Positions 1-8,409 of a stretch of DNA of 64,000 nt are shown here, in pieces. This stretch comes from Rossellomorea aquimaris (GTDB taxonomy: Bacteria > Bacillota > Bacilli > Bacillales > Bacillaceae_B). The translations under genes were made by a program, and so were the position numbers. Under the pieces are notes generated by a model. The model had not been told where the DNA came from. It did not search any database and saw only the letters and a program-made list of their open reading frames with translations. The stretch spans positions 124,001-188,000 of the forward strand of contig NZ_JXZC01000006.1 in the NCBI RefSeq assembly GCF_000935355.1, written 5' to 3'. Position 1 is the stretch's first letter; every line of letters starts with the position of its first letter.

Positions 1-1
1 G

Positions 2-760
2 GATTCTGATTACGTGAAATTTCACGTGAAGAAAGAGCAGCTTCCAGAAGCCATTGATGGAGTTAAAGCGCTAGGGATTCAAGGAGTGAATGTGACAGTT
101 CCCCATAAGGAACATGTCATGCCTCTATTAGATGAAATCGATCCACTGGCAGAGGCAATCGGGGCAGTGAATACGATTGTCAATGAAAATGGCAAGCTGA
201 TCGGTTATAATACAGACGGTCTTGGGTTTGTGGAAGGCTTGAAAAATATAGCGGATGAACAACTTGAAGATAAATCGATGCTGATTATCGGTGCCGGTGG
301 CGCTGCGAAAGCCATTTATTATTCTCTTGCTTCGTTGGGAGTGAAGAGAATCGATGTGACCAACCGGACGGCACTGAGAGCTGAAACGATGATCGAAGCG
401 TGCCCTTTCGATTTGGACTCAGGATTTCTATCTTTAGAAGCTGCAGAAAGCGCATTGGACCAATATGATGTGATCATCAATACAACATCTATAGGAATGT
501 TTCCTCTTATAGATGACAGTCCGTTAACCATCAAAGAATTAAAAGAGGGATGCATCGTTAGTGACATTATCTATAATCCTTTGGAAACAGCTCTATTGAA
601 ACAAGCGAATCAGAAAGGTGCCCGTACTCAAAATGGCCTTGATATGTTTGTGTACCAGGGAGCCCTTTCGTTTGAAAAGTGGACAGGGATCTTTCCACCA
701 TATTCGATTATGAAAAACACCGTTTTACAACAACTAGGAGGTCAACATGTTAACAGGTAA
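2..760 (+). CDS. aroE: shikimate dehydrogenase, 5' end outside the window
   Basis: Reduces 3-dehydroshikimate to shikimate with NADPH in the chorismate (aromatic amino acid) pathway; cytosolic. The open frame runs in from base 2 (D-S-D-Y-V-K-F-H-V), so the N-terminal substrate-binding start is missing; the GTG at 14 is internal, not the start. Visible family motifs are NVTVPHKE, the substrate-binding NTDGLGF, the dinucleotide-binding GAGGAAKAI, the NRT phosphate-binding motif, and QNGLDMFVYQGALSFEKW near the C terminus. The 3' end overlaps yhbY by 14 bases, indicating co-transcription with the ribosome-assembly genes, as in B. subtilis. Confidence 0.95.
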   Translation, partial: DSDYVKFHVKKEQLPEAIDGVKALGIQGVNVTVPHKEHVMPLLDEIDPLAEAIGAVNTIVNENGKLIGYNTDGLGFVEGLKNIADEQLEDKSMLIIGAGGAAKAIYYSLASLGVKRIDVTNRTALRAETMIEACPFDLDSGFLSLEAAESALDQYDVIINTTSIGMFPLIDDSPLTIKELKEGCIVSDIIYNPLETALLKQANQKGARTQNGLDMFVYQGALSFEKWTGIFPPYSIMKNTVLQQLGGQHVNR

Positions 761-1040
761 ACAAAAAAGATATTTACGTTCTGAAGCACATCATTTAAAT
801 CCGGTTTTCCAAGTGGGAAAAGGCGGAGTCAATGAAAATATGATCAAAACAATCGGAGAAGCGATTGAAGTAAGAGAACTGATGAAAATCAGTGTTCTTC
901 AAAACTGCGATATGGATAAGTCTGAGGTTGCCGACCAGCTTTCAAAAGGAGTAGGAGCAGAGATTGTCCAGATCATTGGAAGTACCATCGTCCTTTACAA
1001 AGAATCGAAGGAAAACAAGCAATTAATCCTACCACGATAA
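747..1040 (+). CDS. yhbY: YhbY/CRS1-YhbY (CRM) family RNA-binding protein
   Basis: A 97-residue single-domain CRM protein (YqeI in B. subtilis); relatives associate with pre-50S ribosomal particles. The N terminus LTGKQKRYLRSEAHHLNPVF and the following GKGG loop are characteristic of the fold and are thought to contact RNA. The start is supported by AGGAGGT a few bases upstream, inside the end of aroE. Next gene is nadD, 11 bases downstream. Confidence 0.93.
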   Translation: MLTGKQKRYLRSEAHHLNPVFQVGKGGVNENMIKTIGEAIEVRELMKISVLQNCDMDKSEVADQLSKGVGAEIVQIIGSTIVLYKESKENKQLILPR

Positions 1041-1051
1041 GGATTGATAAA

Positions 1052-1621
1052 ATGATGAAAAAGGTTGGACTCCTTGGAGGGACATTTAATCCTCCTCATA
1101 TGGGCCACTTGGTGATTGCCGAACAGGTGTTGAAGAAGGCAAACTTAGATGAAATTCGATTTCTTCCCAATCATGTTCCTCCTCATAAACAAGTGGATGA
1201 CCGTGTAACGGCGAATCAGCGCCTCTTCATGCTGCAACAAGCGATTAAGGGCAACCCCAACTTTTCCATTGAGCGGATCGAACTGGAAAGAGAGGGTGCC
1301 TCATACACCTACGACACCATCAAGCTATTAACCGAGAGGGAAGAGGAAACCGAGTTTTCTTTTATAATAGGCGGGGATATGATCGAATATCTCCCGAAGT
1401 GGTATCGAATCGAAGATCTTCAGGAAATGGTGAGGTTTATTGGTGTCAATCGTCCTTCCTATTCACATGAGACTTCATTTGATGTTCAGTTGATTAAGAT
1501 TCCAGAAATAGATATTTCTTCTTCCTATATTCGCGATACAGTGAAAAAGGGACAATCGGTTCGCTACTTGGTTCCAGATGATGTGTATCGATTCATAAAG
1601 GAGGAGAAGTTGTATGAATAG
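1052..1621 (+). CDS. nadD: nicotinate-nucleotide adenylyltransferase
   Basis: Transfers AMP from ATP to nicotinate mononucleotide, giving deamido-NAD in NAD biosynthesis. The N-terminal nucleotidyltransferase motif GGTFNPPHMGHL and the C-terminal SSSYIRDTVKKG (the SSTxIR-type motif that binds ATP phosphates) are both present. At 189 residues it has normal length. Two consecutive ATG codons occur at 1052 and 1055; an AAGGA lies upstream and either could be used. It overlaps yqeK by 8 bases, as is typical of the B. subtilis operon. Confidence 0.95.
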   Translation: MMKKVGLLGGTFNPPHMGHLVIAEQVLKKANLDEIRFLPNHVPPHKQVDDRVTANQRLFMLQQAIKGNPNFSIERIELEREGASYTYDTIKLLTEREEETEFSFIIGGDMIEYLPKWYRIEDLQEMVRFIGVNRPSYSHETSFDVQLIKIPEIDISSSYIRDTVKKGQSVRYLVPDDVYRFIKEEKLYE

Positions 1622-2180
1622 GGAAAAAGCTTTAAGAATCGTGAAAGACCATTTAACGGAACATCGTTATTTACACACTTGTGGTGTCATGGAAACGAGT
1701 ATAGAGCTTGCGAAACGGTATGGAGCCGATGCGAAAAAGGCGGAAATAGCGGCGATTTTCCATGACTATGCGAAGTTCCGGGATAAAGAGGAAATGAAAC
1801 GGATCATTGTAGAAGAGAAGCTCTCTCAGGACCTATTACTGTACAATAGCGAGCTCTGGCATGCACCTGTAGGAGCCATACTTGTAGAGCGTGAAGTTGG
1901 TATACAGGATGAAGATATTTTAAATGCCATCCGCTGCCACACTTCAGGAAAAGAAGAGATGACGATTCTTGACAAAGTGATCTATTTAGCTGATTACATC
2001 GAGCCGAATCGTCGCTTTCCCGGGGTGGAAGAAGTGAGGGAGATCGCTAAAGAATCATTGGATCAAGGCCTTTTAAAGGCTCTTCAAAATACGATGACGT
2101 TTCTTATGAAAAAAAATCAAGCGATCTATCCTGATACATTTCGCTTTTATAACGGATTAATTTTAAACCAGAGGAGATGA
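1614..2180 (+). CDS. yqeK: HD-domain hydrolase YqeK (diadenosine tetraphosphatase family)
   Basis: A 188-residue HD-superfamily metal hydrolase. The metal-binding HD pair is in IFHDYAKF, with an upstream histidine in HTCGVMETS and a downstream LADYIEPNRRFPGVEEVR motif. Members of this family hydrolyse Ap4A symmetrically to two ADP; that is family knowledge, not visible here. The start has AGGAGGAG upstream, inside nadD. It sits between nadD and rsfS in an apparently single operon. Confidence 0.92.
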   Translation: MNREKALRIVKDHLTEHRYLHTCGVMETSIELAKRYGADAKKAEIAAIFHDYAKFRDKEEMKRIIVEEKLSQDLLLYNSELWHAPVGAILVEREVGIQDEDILNAIRCHTSGKEEMTILDKVIYLADYIEPNRRFPGVEEVREIAKESLDQGLLKALQNTMTFLMKKNQAIYPDTFRFYNGLILNQRR

Positions 2181-2184
2181 AGGA

Positions 2185-2538
2185 ATGGAACAAAATTTAG
2201 TAGAATTAGCGTTTAATGCCGCTGATGATAAACGTGCTGAAGATATTGTTGTATTAGACATGAAAGGTGTTTCTTTAATTGCGGATTATTTTCTGATCTG
2301 TCACGGGAACTCAGACAAACAGGTACAGGCCATTGCCCGTGAATTAAAGGATAGAGCAGAAGAAAACGGCTATACAGTCAAACGTCTGGAAGGATTTGAT
2401 CAAGCACGCTGGATCTTGGTCGACTTAGGTGATGTCGTCGCTCACGTATTCCATAAAGAGGAGAGAGGCTACTATAATCTTGAGCGCTTATGGGGAGATG
2501 CATCCTTCGTAGAAGTTGGACAAGGTGAGAGTCACTAA
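2185..2538 (+). CDS. rsfS: ribosome silencing factor RsfS
   Basis: RsfS (YqeL) binds ribosomal protein uL14 on the 50S subunit and blocks subunit joining when nutrients are short. Length (117 residues) and the conserved DYFLICHGNSDKQVQAIA and DLGDVVAHVFHKEERGYYNLERLW segments identify the family clearly. The gene starts five bases after yqeK behind a GAGGAGATGAAGGA purine stretch and runs directly into the methyltransferase gene, with its stop codon adjacent to the next ATG. Confidence 0.94.
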   Translation: MEQNLVELAFNAADDKRAEDIVVLDMKGVSLIADYFLICHGNSDKQVQAIARELKDRAEENGYTVKRLEGFDQARWILVDLGDVVAHVFHKEERGYYNLERLWGDASFVEVGQGESH

Positions 2539-3285
2539 ATGAGTTATGAACGTTTTGCTTATATGTACGATTATTTAATGCAGGACGTCCCATATGACGG
2601 CTGGTTGGAGTTTGTCAATAAACAAGCTGATGCCCATTCAATCCAAGGGAAAAGGGTCCTTGATATCGCTTGTGGAACAGGTGAGTTGTCACTGCGCCTT
2701 GTCCGGGATGGTTACGATGTCACAGGCGTCGATCTCTCCCAGGATATGCTGATGGTTGCTCAGGAAAAGGCTTTAGAAATGAACGTAAAGCTAAGCCTGT
2801 TTCAGCAGGATATGTCAAAGCTTGATTCACTTGGTAAATACGATCTTATCACGATTTTTTGTGATTCCCTGAATTACCTGGAAGACGAACTTGACGTGAA
2901 GAACACGTTCAAAAGTGTATTTGCTCATCTGAAGCAGGATGGCTTATTCCTGTTTGATGTGCATTCCATCTTCAAAATGACGCAAATATTTATAAACAAG
3001 ACGTTTACCCTTACGGATGATCATGTTTCTTACATTTGGGATTGTTTCCCTGGGGAAGCGCCCAATAGTGTAGAGCATGAACTGACTTTTTTTGTGAAAG
3101 ATGAGGAAACGAATCAGTACGAAAGAGTAGAAGAGCTTCACAAACAGAGGACATACCCCATCCTGACCCTAAAGGAATGGTTAAAGGATGCAGGGTTCGA
3201 AGTGTTGAATGTCTCTGCAGACTTCACAGAAGAAGCTCCTTCAGACCAAAGTGAAAGAATCTTCTTTACCTGTAAGAAAAAATGA
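2539..3285 (+). CDS. yqeM: class I SAM-dependent methyltransferase YqeM
   Basis: A 248-residue Rossmann-fold methyltransferase. Motif I (VLDIACGTGELSLRL) binds S-adenosylmethionine; DVTGVDLS is the acidic motif II. The substrate is not known for this family; the conserved position behind rsfS suggests a translation or small-molecule target, but that is inference. Last gene of the aroE-yqeM group, ending just before a strong hairpin with a T tract. Confidence 0.88.
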   Translation: MSYERFAYMYDYLMQDVPYDGWLEFVNKQADAHSIQGKRVLDIACGTGELSLRLVRDGYDVTGVDLSQDMLMVAQEKALEMNVKLSLFQQDMSKLDSLGKYDLITIFCDSLNYLEDELDVKNTFKSVFAHLKQDGLFLFDVHSIFKMTQIFINKTFTLTDDHVSYIWDCFPGEAPNSVEHELTFFVKDEETNQYERVEELHKQRTYPILTLKEWLKDAGFEVLNVSADFTEEAPSDQSERIFFTCKKK

Positions 3286-3286
3286 T

Positions 3287-3331
3287 AAAAAGCCGGATCG
3301 TCTCTGAAAAGAGAAATGGTCCGGCTTTTTT
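3287..3331 (+). terminator. Rho-independent terminator after yqeM
   Basis: An AAAAAGCCGG / CCGGCTTTTTT inverted repeat with an inner TCTCT/AGAGA stem follows the yqeM stop at once. The A tract on the left makes it usable for the convergent comER transcript too. Confidence 0.85.
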
Positions 3332-3407
3332 GAATGGCCTTATCTAAAAGATTTATAAAAAAGAAGGAATAATTCATTTTATGTCGAAATATAAAAAAGG
3401 AGTCCCA

Positions 3408-4229
3408 CTAGACTCCAAATTGTGATTTCGTTCCTTCAATATCATCCACGAACTTTTCCTGGGTGGCCTCGAATAATTTCTCGAAGACATCTCCCAGCTC
3501 TCTTTCCATTACGGAAATTCCTATTCCAGTCACTCCGCCTTTAACACAAACTTTCTCTTGAAGTGTCGGTAATGTATAAATGTTTTTCTTTAATAAATCC
3601 CCAAGGCCAACGAGCATTTCAGATGCCAGGACGGTAGCCGTTTCCCTGTCAATTTCCGTCACTTCCACAGCAGCGTTAATAAATCTTTGCGTGACATAAC
3701 TGAAAAAAGCAGGCCCGCAACTGACAATGTCAGAAGCCACTCGCGTCACATTTTCATCAATCACTACAGGTGTGGAAATATGCTCAACCAGTCTAGTTAA
3801 ATCCCGCCTCCATTTATCTGAACAACGACTTCCATACGTTAAAAGTGACACACCGCTCAGTGCACGATTTGTAATGCTTGGAATGAATCGTGCGCATGAA
3901 CTGGACAGTAGGGACTCTAACTGATCCACGCTTACTGGACTGGTTATCGAAACAACGCATTTATCCTTTGTAAAGCTTTTCTTATTCTCGTGGATCACAT
4001 CATATACATCATGAGGTTTGACACAAATGAAAATTAAGTCGGATGACACAATCACTTCTTCGTTTGAATACCTTACATTCACTTTGTTCCATTTCTCTTT
4101 TATATCCTCGGCCTTTTTTAAAGAACGATTCGTAATATGAAGATGTGAAGGAGAAATCGCCTTTGATTCAATGAGAGCTTCAATAATGATTTTCCCCATG
4201 TTTCCCGTTCCAATAATACCTACTTTCAT
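3408..4229 (-). CDS. comER: late competence protein ComER, pyrroline-5-carboxylate reductase-like
   Basis: A 273-residue protein of the ProC superfamily: N-terminal dinucleotide-binding GIIGTGNMGK, and a C-terminal dimerisation domain with GPAFFSYVTQ and GGVTGIGI. It is encoded divergently from comEA, as in B. subtilis, where it is not strictly needed for competence and has been linked to sporulation. The ATG at 4229 is chosen because GAAGGAGGG lies just upstream; the longer frame to 4250 has no site. Enzyme activity is unproven. Confidence 0.9.
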   Translation of the reverse strand: MKVGIIGTGNMGKIIIEALIESKAISPSHLHITNRSLKKAEDIKEKWNKVNVRYSNEEVIVSSDLIFICVKPHDVYDVIHENKKSFTKDKCVVSITSPVSVDQLESLLSSSCARFIPSITNRALSGVSLLTYGSRCSDKWRRDLTRLVEHISTPVVIDENVTRVASDIVSCGPAFFSYVTQRFINAAVEVTEIDRETATVLASEMLVGLGDLLKKNIYTLPTLQEKVCVKGGVTGIGISVMERELGDVFEKLFEATQEKFVDDIEGTKSQFGV

Positions 4230-4309
4230 GTTCAGCCCTCCTTCTATCACACTCTCTCCTAAAACTTATGAATTCCTTGCAATGAATATTCCACCAGAGG
4301 TGATTTCCT

Positions 4310-4915
4310 GTGCAGTCCCTAATTGAAAAGTACAGAACGGTCCTAGTCATTTTGGCGATTTGTTCCATTGTCCTGATAGCCTATATACTAAAAAGTGCTT
4401 CCAAAGCTCCAGTGAACGAGGCTTCTTTTACAGCAGCCCCTGTTGAAAGAGAAAAGGAACCTGAAGAAGTGACATCCGTCGAAAAAGTGTATGTTGACGT
4501 AAAGGGAGAAGTTGTTCGCCCAGGATTATATGAGGTGAAACAGGGCGATCGGCTAAAGTTTGTGATCGACCGGGCGGGTGGTTTCACAGCAGAGGCAGAT
4601 AAGAAAGTGATCAATCTGGCGGTTAAGGTATCAGACGAAATGATGATTTATGTTCCTAAGATCGGAGAAATCGAAACGCCCCGGCTGGCTCCTCCTGCAC
4701 CCCTGACCGATTCAGGAAAGGATAGAATTAACATTAATACAGCCACTCAACAGGAATTCGAAACCCTGCCTGGAATTGGTCCCGCTAAAGCGTCGACCTT
4801 TATCCAATATCGAGAAGAAAATGGTCCGTTTGAGGCTATAGAAGATATTAAAAACATTTCTGGAGTCGGTGAAAAAACCTTTGAGAAATTAAAAGAATAT
4901 ATTTCTGTCCAATGA
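4310..4915 (+). CDS. comEA: competence DNA receptor ComEA
   Basis: Membrane-anchored DNA-binding protein that captures transforming DNA at the cell surface. A single N-terminal membrane segment (about residues 11-30) is followed by a linker, an SLBB-type beta-grasp region (VYVDVKGEVVRPGLY, about residues 60-115) and a C-terminal double helix-hairpin-helix domain (ININTATQQEF, LPGIGPAKA, ISGVGEKTFEKLK) that binds the DNA backbone. GTG start with AGAGGTGAT upstream. First gene of the comE operon; I found no convincing ComK box in the short comER-comEA gap. Confidence 0.95.
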   Translation: MQSLIEKYRTVLVILAICSIVLIAYILKSASKAPVNEASFTAAPVEREKEPEEVTSVEKVYVDVKGEVVRPGLYEVKQGDRLKFVIDRAGGFTAEADKKVINLAVKVSDEMMIYVPKIGEIETPRLAPPAPLTDSGKDRININTATQQEFETLPGIGPAKASTFIQYREENGPFEAIEDIKNISGVGEKTFEKLKEYISVQ

Positions 4916-4994
4916 ATTGACGAACATAGGAAGTCTTTATACACTTAAACTGACAAATTAAATGTAGCTAAAAAACAAAGAAAGGGGATTAGGG

Positions 4995-5558
4995 ATGGAT
5001 AGAATCGCTTGGCATCAATATTTTATGGCTCAAAGTCAGCTCCTTGCCCTGCGCAGTACGTGTACGAGACTGGCAGTCGGGGCAACCATCGTTCGTGAAA
5101 AACGAATCATTGCAGGAGGCTATAACGGATCCATCGCAGGAGGCGATCATTGTATAGACAAAGGATGCTATGTGATTGACAATCATTGCGTCAGGACCAT
5201 TCATGCCGAAATGAATGCTTTGCTGCAATGTTCAAAGTTCGGCGTGGGAACGGAAAATGCGGATATTTATGTAACTCACTTCCCATGTCTTCAATGCTGT
5301 AAGGCACTTATTCAAGCAGGAATCAAAACGGTTTATTACGCAAAAGATTATAAAAATCATCCTTACGCCATTGAACTTTTCGAAAAGGCAGACGTCCACG
5401 TTGAGAAAGTTCCATTTGTAGAAAGCAGCATAGACGTAAAACACAAAGAAAAGGCATCCATGATGGTCCAATTAATCGAAGACTTGAGAAAACAGGGTGC
5501 TGCAGAAGAGAAGCTCAATTACTATGAACAAGAATACATAAAACTCTTTAATGAATAG
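4995..5558 (+). CDS. comEB: ComE operon protein 2, dCMP deaminase family
   Basis: Zinc-dependent deoxycytidylate deaminase fold: HAEMNALLQC provides the zinc histidine and catalytic glutamate, and PCLQCC the two zinc cysteines. It would convert dCMP to dUMP for dTMP synthesis. The 187-residue length matches B. subtilis ComEB, which lies in the competence operon yet is dispensable for transformation. Start preceded by AAAGGGGATTAGGG. Its last codons overlap comEC by 8 bases, implying translational coupling. Confidence 0.93.
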   Translation: MDRIAWHQYFMAQSQLLALRSTCTRLAVGATIVREKRIIAGGYNGSIAGGDHCIDKGCYVIDNHCVRTIHAEMNALLQCSKFGVGTENADIYVTHFPCLQCCKALIQAGIKTVYYAKDYKNHPYAIELFEKADVHVEKVPFVESSIDVKHKEKASMMVQLIEDLRKQGAAEEKLNYYEQEYIKLFNE

Positions 5559-7830
5559 AGGAATATGCCTTTACCTGGCATTTTCAGTACTTTCAGGGAC
5601 GCTTCTGGCACTTCAATTCCATTGGGGTGCTGTCGTTCTTGCTTTGATGCTTCTTTCCCTTTTCCTCAGGAAAGTGACCTTCACCGTTCTCCTTCTCTGC
5701 TTCTCATTTCTCTTCATTTCCTTTCTCAACACCACTATTCAAGAAAAAAGGCAGAAAACCGTCCTTCCATCAGAACCTTCACCCAACGTCTTTCAAATAG
5801 TTATCAATGACATTCCAACCATCGATGGGAGTACCTTTGTTTCCCTGGCGAAAATGAAGAGGGAGAAGGTTCTCTTGCGGTATTATTTCTCTTCAGAGAA
5901 AGAGAAACGGCAATTTCAACAAGTAAAGCCCGGTTTTGCCTGCGAAGTGAAGGGAAAGTTGACAGAGCCCAAACCTAATAAAAATCCAAACTTATTTCAC
6001 TATAAAAATTATTTAGCTCAGCGGGGAGTATATTGGATTCTCGACATACAGGCATTCGGGGAATGCGAGGATCAAAGCGGGTGGAAACACGCACTCATAC
6101 ATCTTAGGTTCGATGGACTGAAGAAAATCGAAAGGGAATTTCCAACTTCCACAGTAGGGGTGACCCAAGCGTTGATGTTTGGAGAAACGAATATGATCTC
6201 AGAAGATACGATGCAGGCATTCAGGGAACTCGGCGTCGTTCATTTACTGGCGATTTCGGGCTTGCACGTCGGGTTGATATTTGCCATTCTCCATTATTTC
6301 CTATTAAGAATAGGCATCACAAAAGAAGCGGTGACATGGATAGGGATTTTTTTTCTCCTATGTTACATCGTACTGACAGGAGCATCCCCTTCTGTTATCA
6401 GGGCATCCTCCATGCTGATTGTGATACTTATGAGCAGAAAAGTGGCTAAGAGCTTAAATACGATTGACAGTTTGGCGGTAGTGTTTATCATCATTGTATT
6501 ATACGAACCCTTTTCTATTTTCAATGTGGGATTTCAGCTGTCATTTATGGTGAGTTTTTCTCTTGTGATATCTTCATCAGCTATTTTAGATACATCGTCA
6601 TCCATCGTTCAATTGCTTAAAGTAACGCTTGTTGCCCAGCTATCTTCACTGCCCATCGTCATCTATCATTTCTATGAATTCTCCTTGATAGGCTTTCTTA
6701 CGAATCTTCTTTATGTACCCCTATTCTCACTCATTGTTCTTCCCCTTTGCATCGTTGTCTATTTTCTGACGTCTTTTCTATCTCTCGAGTGGTTGTTGCT
6801 CATCTATAAATACCTTCTGGATGGTATACAATGGATCTCTTCGGCGATTGCATCTTTTCCATTCACTACAATTGTGCTGGGGAAGCCTCACTTTCTTTTG
6901 CTGCTCGGTTATTTCATCGTTATTTACATTGTGTTCGTTTGGTTCGAACAAAGGAAATATAATCTTTCCGGACTGTTCCTACTTCTCTATGCAGGCTCTC
7001 ACCTGCTCATTAACACGTATAATCCCAATGGTGAAATCGTATTCATAGATGTTGGGCAAGGTGATGCTACATTGATCAAGCTGCCATACAATCGAGGAAC
7101 CTATCTTATCGATACAGGCGGGGAAGTGCAGTTTCCGAAAGAAAAGTGGGAAGAGAGAAAGAATCGTTTTTCTGTAGGGGAAGACATCGTCGTTCCTTTT
7201 TTGAAAAGTAAAGGTATCACGTCCATTGACACCCTGATCTTAACACACGGAGATCTCGATCATATCGGGGGAACAGAGGCGATACTTGAGGAAATGAAAG
7301 TGGGAGATCTCTTGATCAGCCCTGGAAGCGAGGAGAAAGGTGAAATGAAGAGAATCGTGAAAATCGCCAGACAAAAGGGAATTCCTGTTGAAGAAGCCCT
7401 GTATCCACACAGTTGGAGTGGTGATAAGGATGGACTTCATGTTGTTTCGCCTCAGGACAAGGAATATGAAGGCAATAATGACTCGATTGTCTTATATGGA
7501 GAAATCGGGTCTTTGAAATGGTTATTTACTGGAGATTTAGAAGAGCAAGGGGAGAAAGAATTAATCAGGACCTTCGATTTGCCGATTGATGTGTTAAAAG
7601 TAGGTCATCATGGGAGTAATACGAGTACAACAGAGGAGTTCCTCATTGAAACCAATCCGTCTGTCGCGGTGATCTCAGCGGGTGAAACCAATCGATTTGG
7701 GCACCCTCATCCTGAAATAGTGGAACGATTGGTTAGAAGCGGAATAACTATATATAGCACCGGAGAAAATGGGGCGATCACCTATCGTTTTCGGGATAAA
7801 AAAGGAACGTTTTCAGCCCACCTGCCATAG
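5551..7830 (+). CDS. comEC: DNA uptake channel protein ComEC/Rec2
   Basis: Polytopic membrane protein that takes single-stranded DNA into the cell during transformation. Order in the 759 residues: hydrophobic N terminus with an OB-like soluble domain (about 30-170), the competence membrane domain from about 200 (LLAISGLHVGLIFA; many membrane helices to about 490), then a metallo-beta-lactamase domain whose metal-binding motif THGDLDHIGG lies near residue 565, with GHHGSNTSTTEEF further on. Full length and intact. No strong terminator follows directly; see the inverted repeat near 7863. Confidence 0.95.
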   Translation: MNRGICLYLAFSVLSGTLLALQFHWGAVVLALMLLSLFLRKVTFTVLLLCFSFLFISFLNTTIQEKRQKTVLPSEPSPNVFQIVINDIPTIDGSTFVSLAKMKREKVLLRYYFSSEKEKRQFQQVKPGFACEVKGKLTEPKPNKNPNLFHYKNYLAQRGVYWILDIQAFGECEDQSGWKHALIHLRFDGLKKIEREFPTSTVGVTQALMFGETNMISEDTMQAFRELGVVHLLAISGLHVGLIFAILHYFLLRIGITKEAVTWIGIFFLLCYIVLTGASPSVIRASSMLIVILMSRKVAKSLNTIDSLAVVFIIIVLYEPFSIFNVGFQLSFMVSFSLVISSSAILDTSSSIVQLLKVTLVAQLSSLPIVIYHFYEFSLIGFLTNLLYVPLFSLIVLPLCIVVYFLTSFLSLEWLLLIYKYLLDGIQWISSAIASFPFTTIVLGKPHFLLLLGYFIVIYIVFVWFEQRKYNLSGLFLLLYAGSHLLINTYNPNGEIVFIDVGQGDATLIKLPYNRGTYLIDTGGEVQFPKEKWEERKNRFSVGEDIVVPFLKSKGITSIDTLILTHGDLDHIGGTEAILEEMKVGDLLISPGSEEKGEMKRIVKIARQKGIPVEEALYPHSWSGDKDGLHVVSPQDKEYEGNNDSIVLYGEIGSLKWLFTGDLEEQGEKELIRTFDLPIDVLKVGHHGSNTSTTEEFLIETNPSVAVISAGETNRFGHPHPEIVERLVRSGITIYSTGENGAITYRFRDKKGTFSAHLP

Positions 7831-7862
7831 GATGTATGACAAAACAATTTAAGCGCTAATGA

Positions 7863-7976
7863 AAAAGGGGCAGACCCATCACAAAGAGTCAGGCGCCTTC
7901 AAACCATCTGTATGATACACCAGTACCATATATGGAAGTTGAAGAAACCGGAATCTTTAAGGTCTGCCTCCTATCT
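7863..7976. repeat. long-range inverted repeat between comEC and yqzM
   Basis: GGGGCAGACC at the left and GGTCTGCCTCC at the right pair across about 90 bases. On the minus strand the left arm ends in a CCCCTTTTTC tract, so it may terminate yqzM; on the plus strand the context after comEC is weaker. Function not established. Confidence 0.4.
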
Positions 7977-7980
7977 TTCA

Positions 7981-8115
7981 TTAAGAGCCAATTAACTTAA
8001 TAACAGTTGCAATAACGAACATTGTAGCAAAGAATCCAAAAGAAACAATAAAGCCAACGCCTGAATCTACTGCATCATTTCTTTTTGATTGTACATTCTT
8101 TTCAAATTGGTTCAC
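7981..8115 (-). CDS. yqzM: small membrane protein YqzM
   Basis: A 44-residue protein with an N-terminal polar part (NQFEKNVQSKRNDAVDSG) and one C-terminal membrane helix (FIVSFGFFATMFVIATVIKL). It resembles B. subtilis YqzM, which sits at the same place between comEC and holA in the same orientation. The GTG at 8115 with AGGAGGGG just upstream is the start; the longer frame to 8199 would add an unsupported extension. Function unknown. Confidence 0.88.
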   Translation of the reverse strand: MNQFEKNVQSKRNDAVDSGVGFIVSFGFFATMFVIATVIKLIGS

Positions 8116-8200
8116 AACTACCCCTCCTATTTCTATTCTAGTATAGAACATCGCTATTAAAAAATCTATACTTCCCTTTACTTTTTCCTTTACTGACAAG

Positions 8201-8340
8201 AGTTGTCACCTATAAGTTCCCCGTACTGGGTGACACTAATCATTACAAAGGAAATACCGCTTAACGGAAAAGGTTCCTAGGTCTTCTCCGTTAACGTTAA
8301 TATAGATATAGGGGGTGTCCTATATGAAGGATGTCCCCTT
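8201..8340. other. structured intergenic region upstream of holA
   Basis: Three successive inverted repeats: AGTTGTCACC/GGGTGACACT (8201-8210 with 8228-8237), TTAACGGA/TCCGTTAA (8261-8268 with 8287-8294), and GGGGGTGTCC/ATGTCCCCTT (8311-8320 with 8331-8340). No T tract follows the first two. It lies between the divergent yqzM and holA genes; I cannot say whether it is a leader RNA, a regulatory DNA site or a decayed repeat. Confidence 0.4.
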
Positions 8341-8409
8341 TACCCCTTGTCAAAACCAAAAAGCTTTTTTACCATAGAGTAGAGAAAAGAATTAATGGAG
8401 AGTGCTGAC

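Noticed and set aside
4251..4309. ComK box upstream of comEA
   Set aside because: Only one loose AAAA...TT half-site is seen; the required pair of AAAA-N5-TTTT boxes is absent in the gap.
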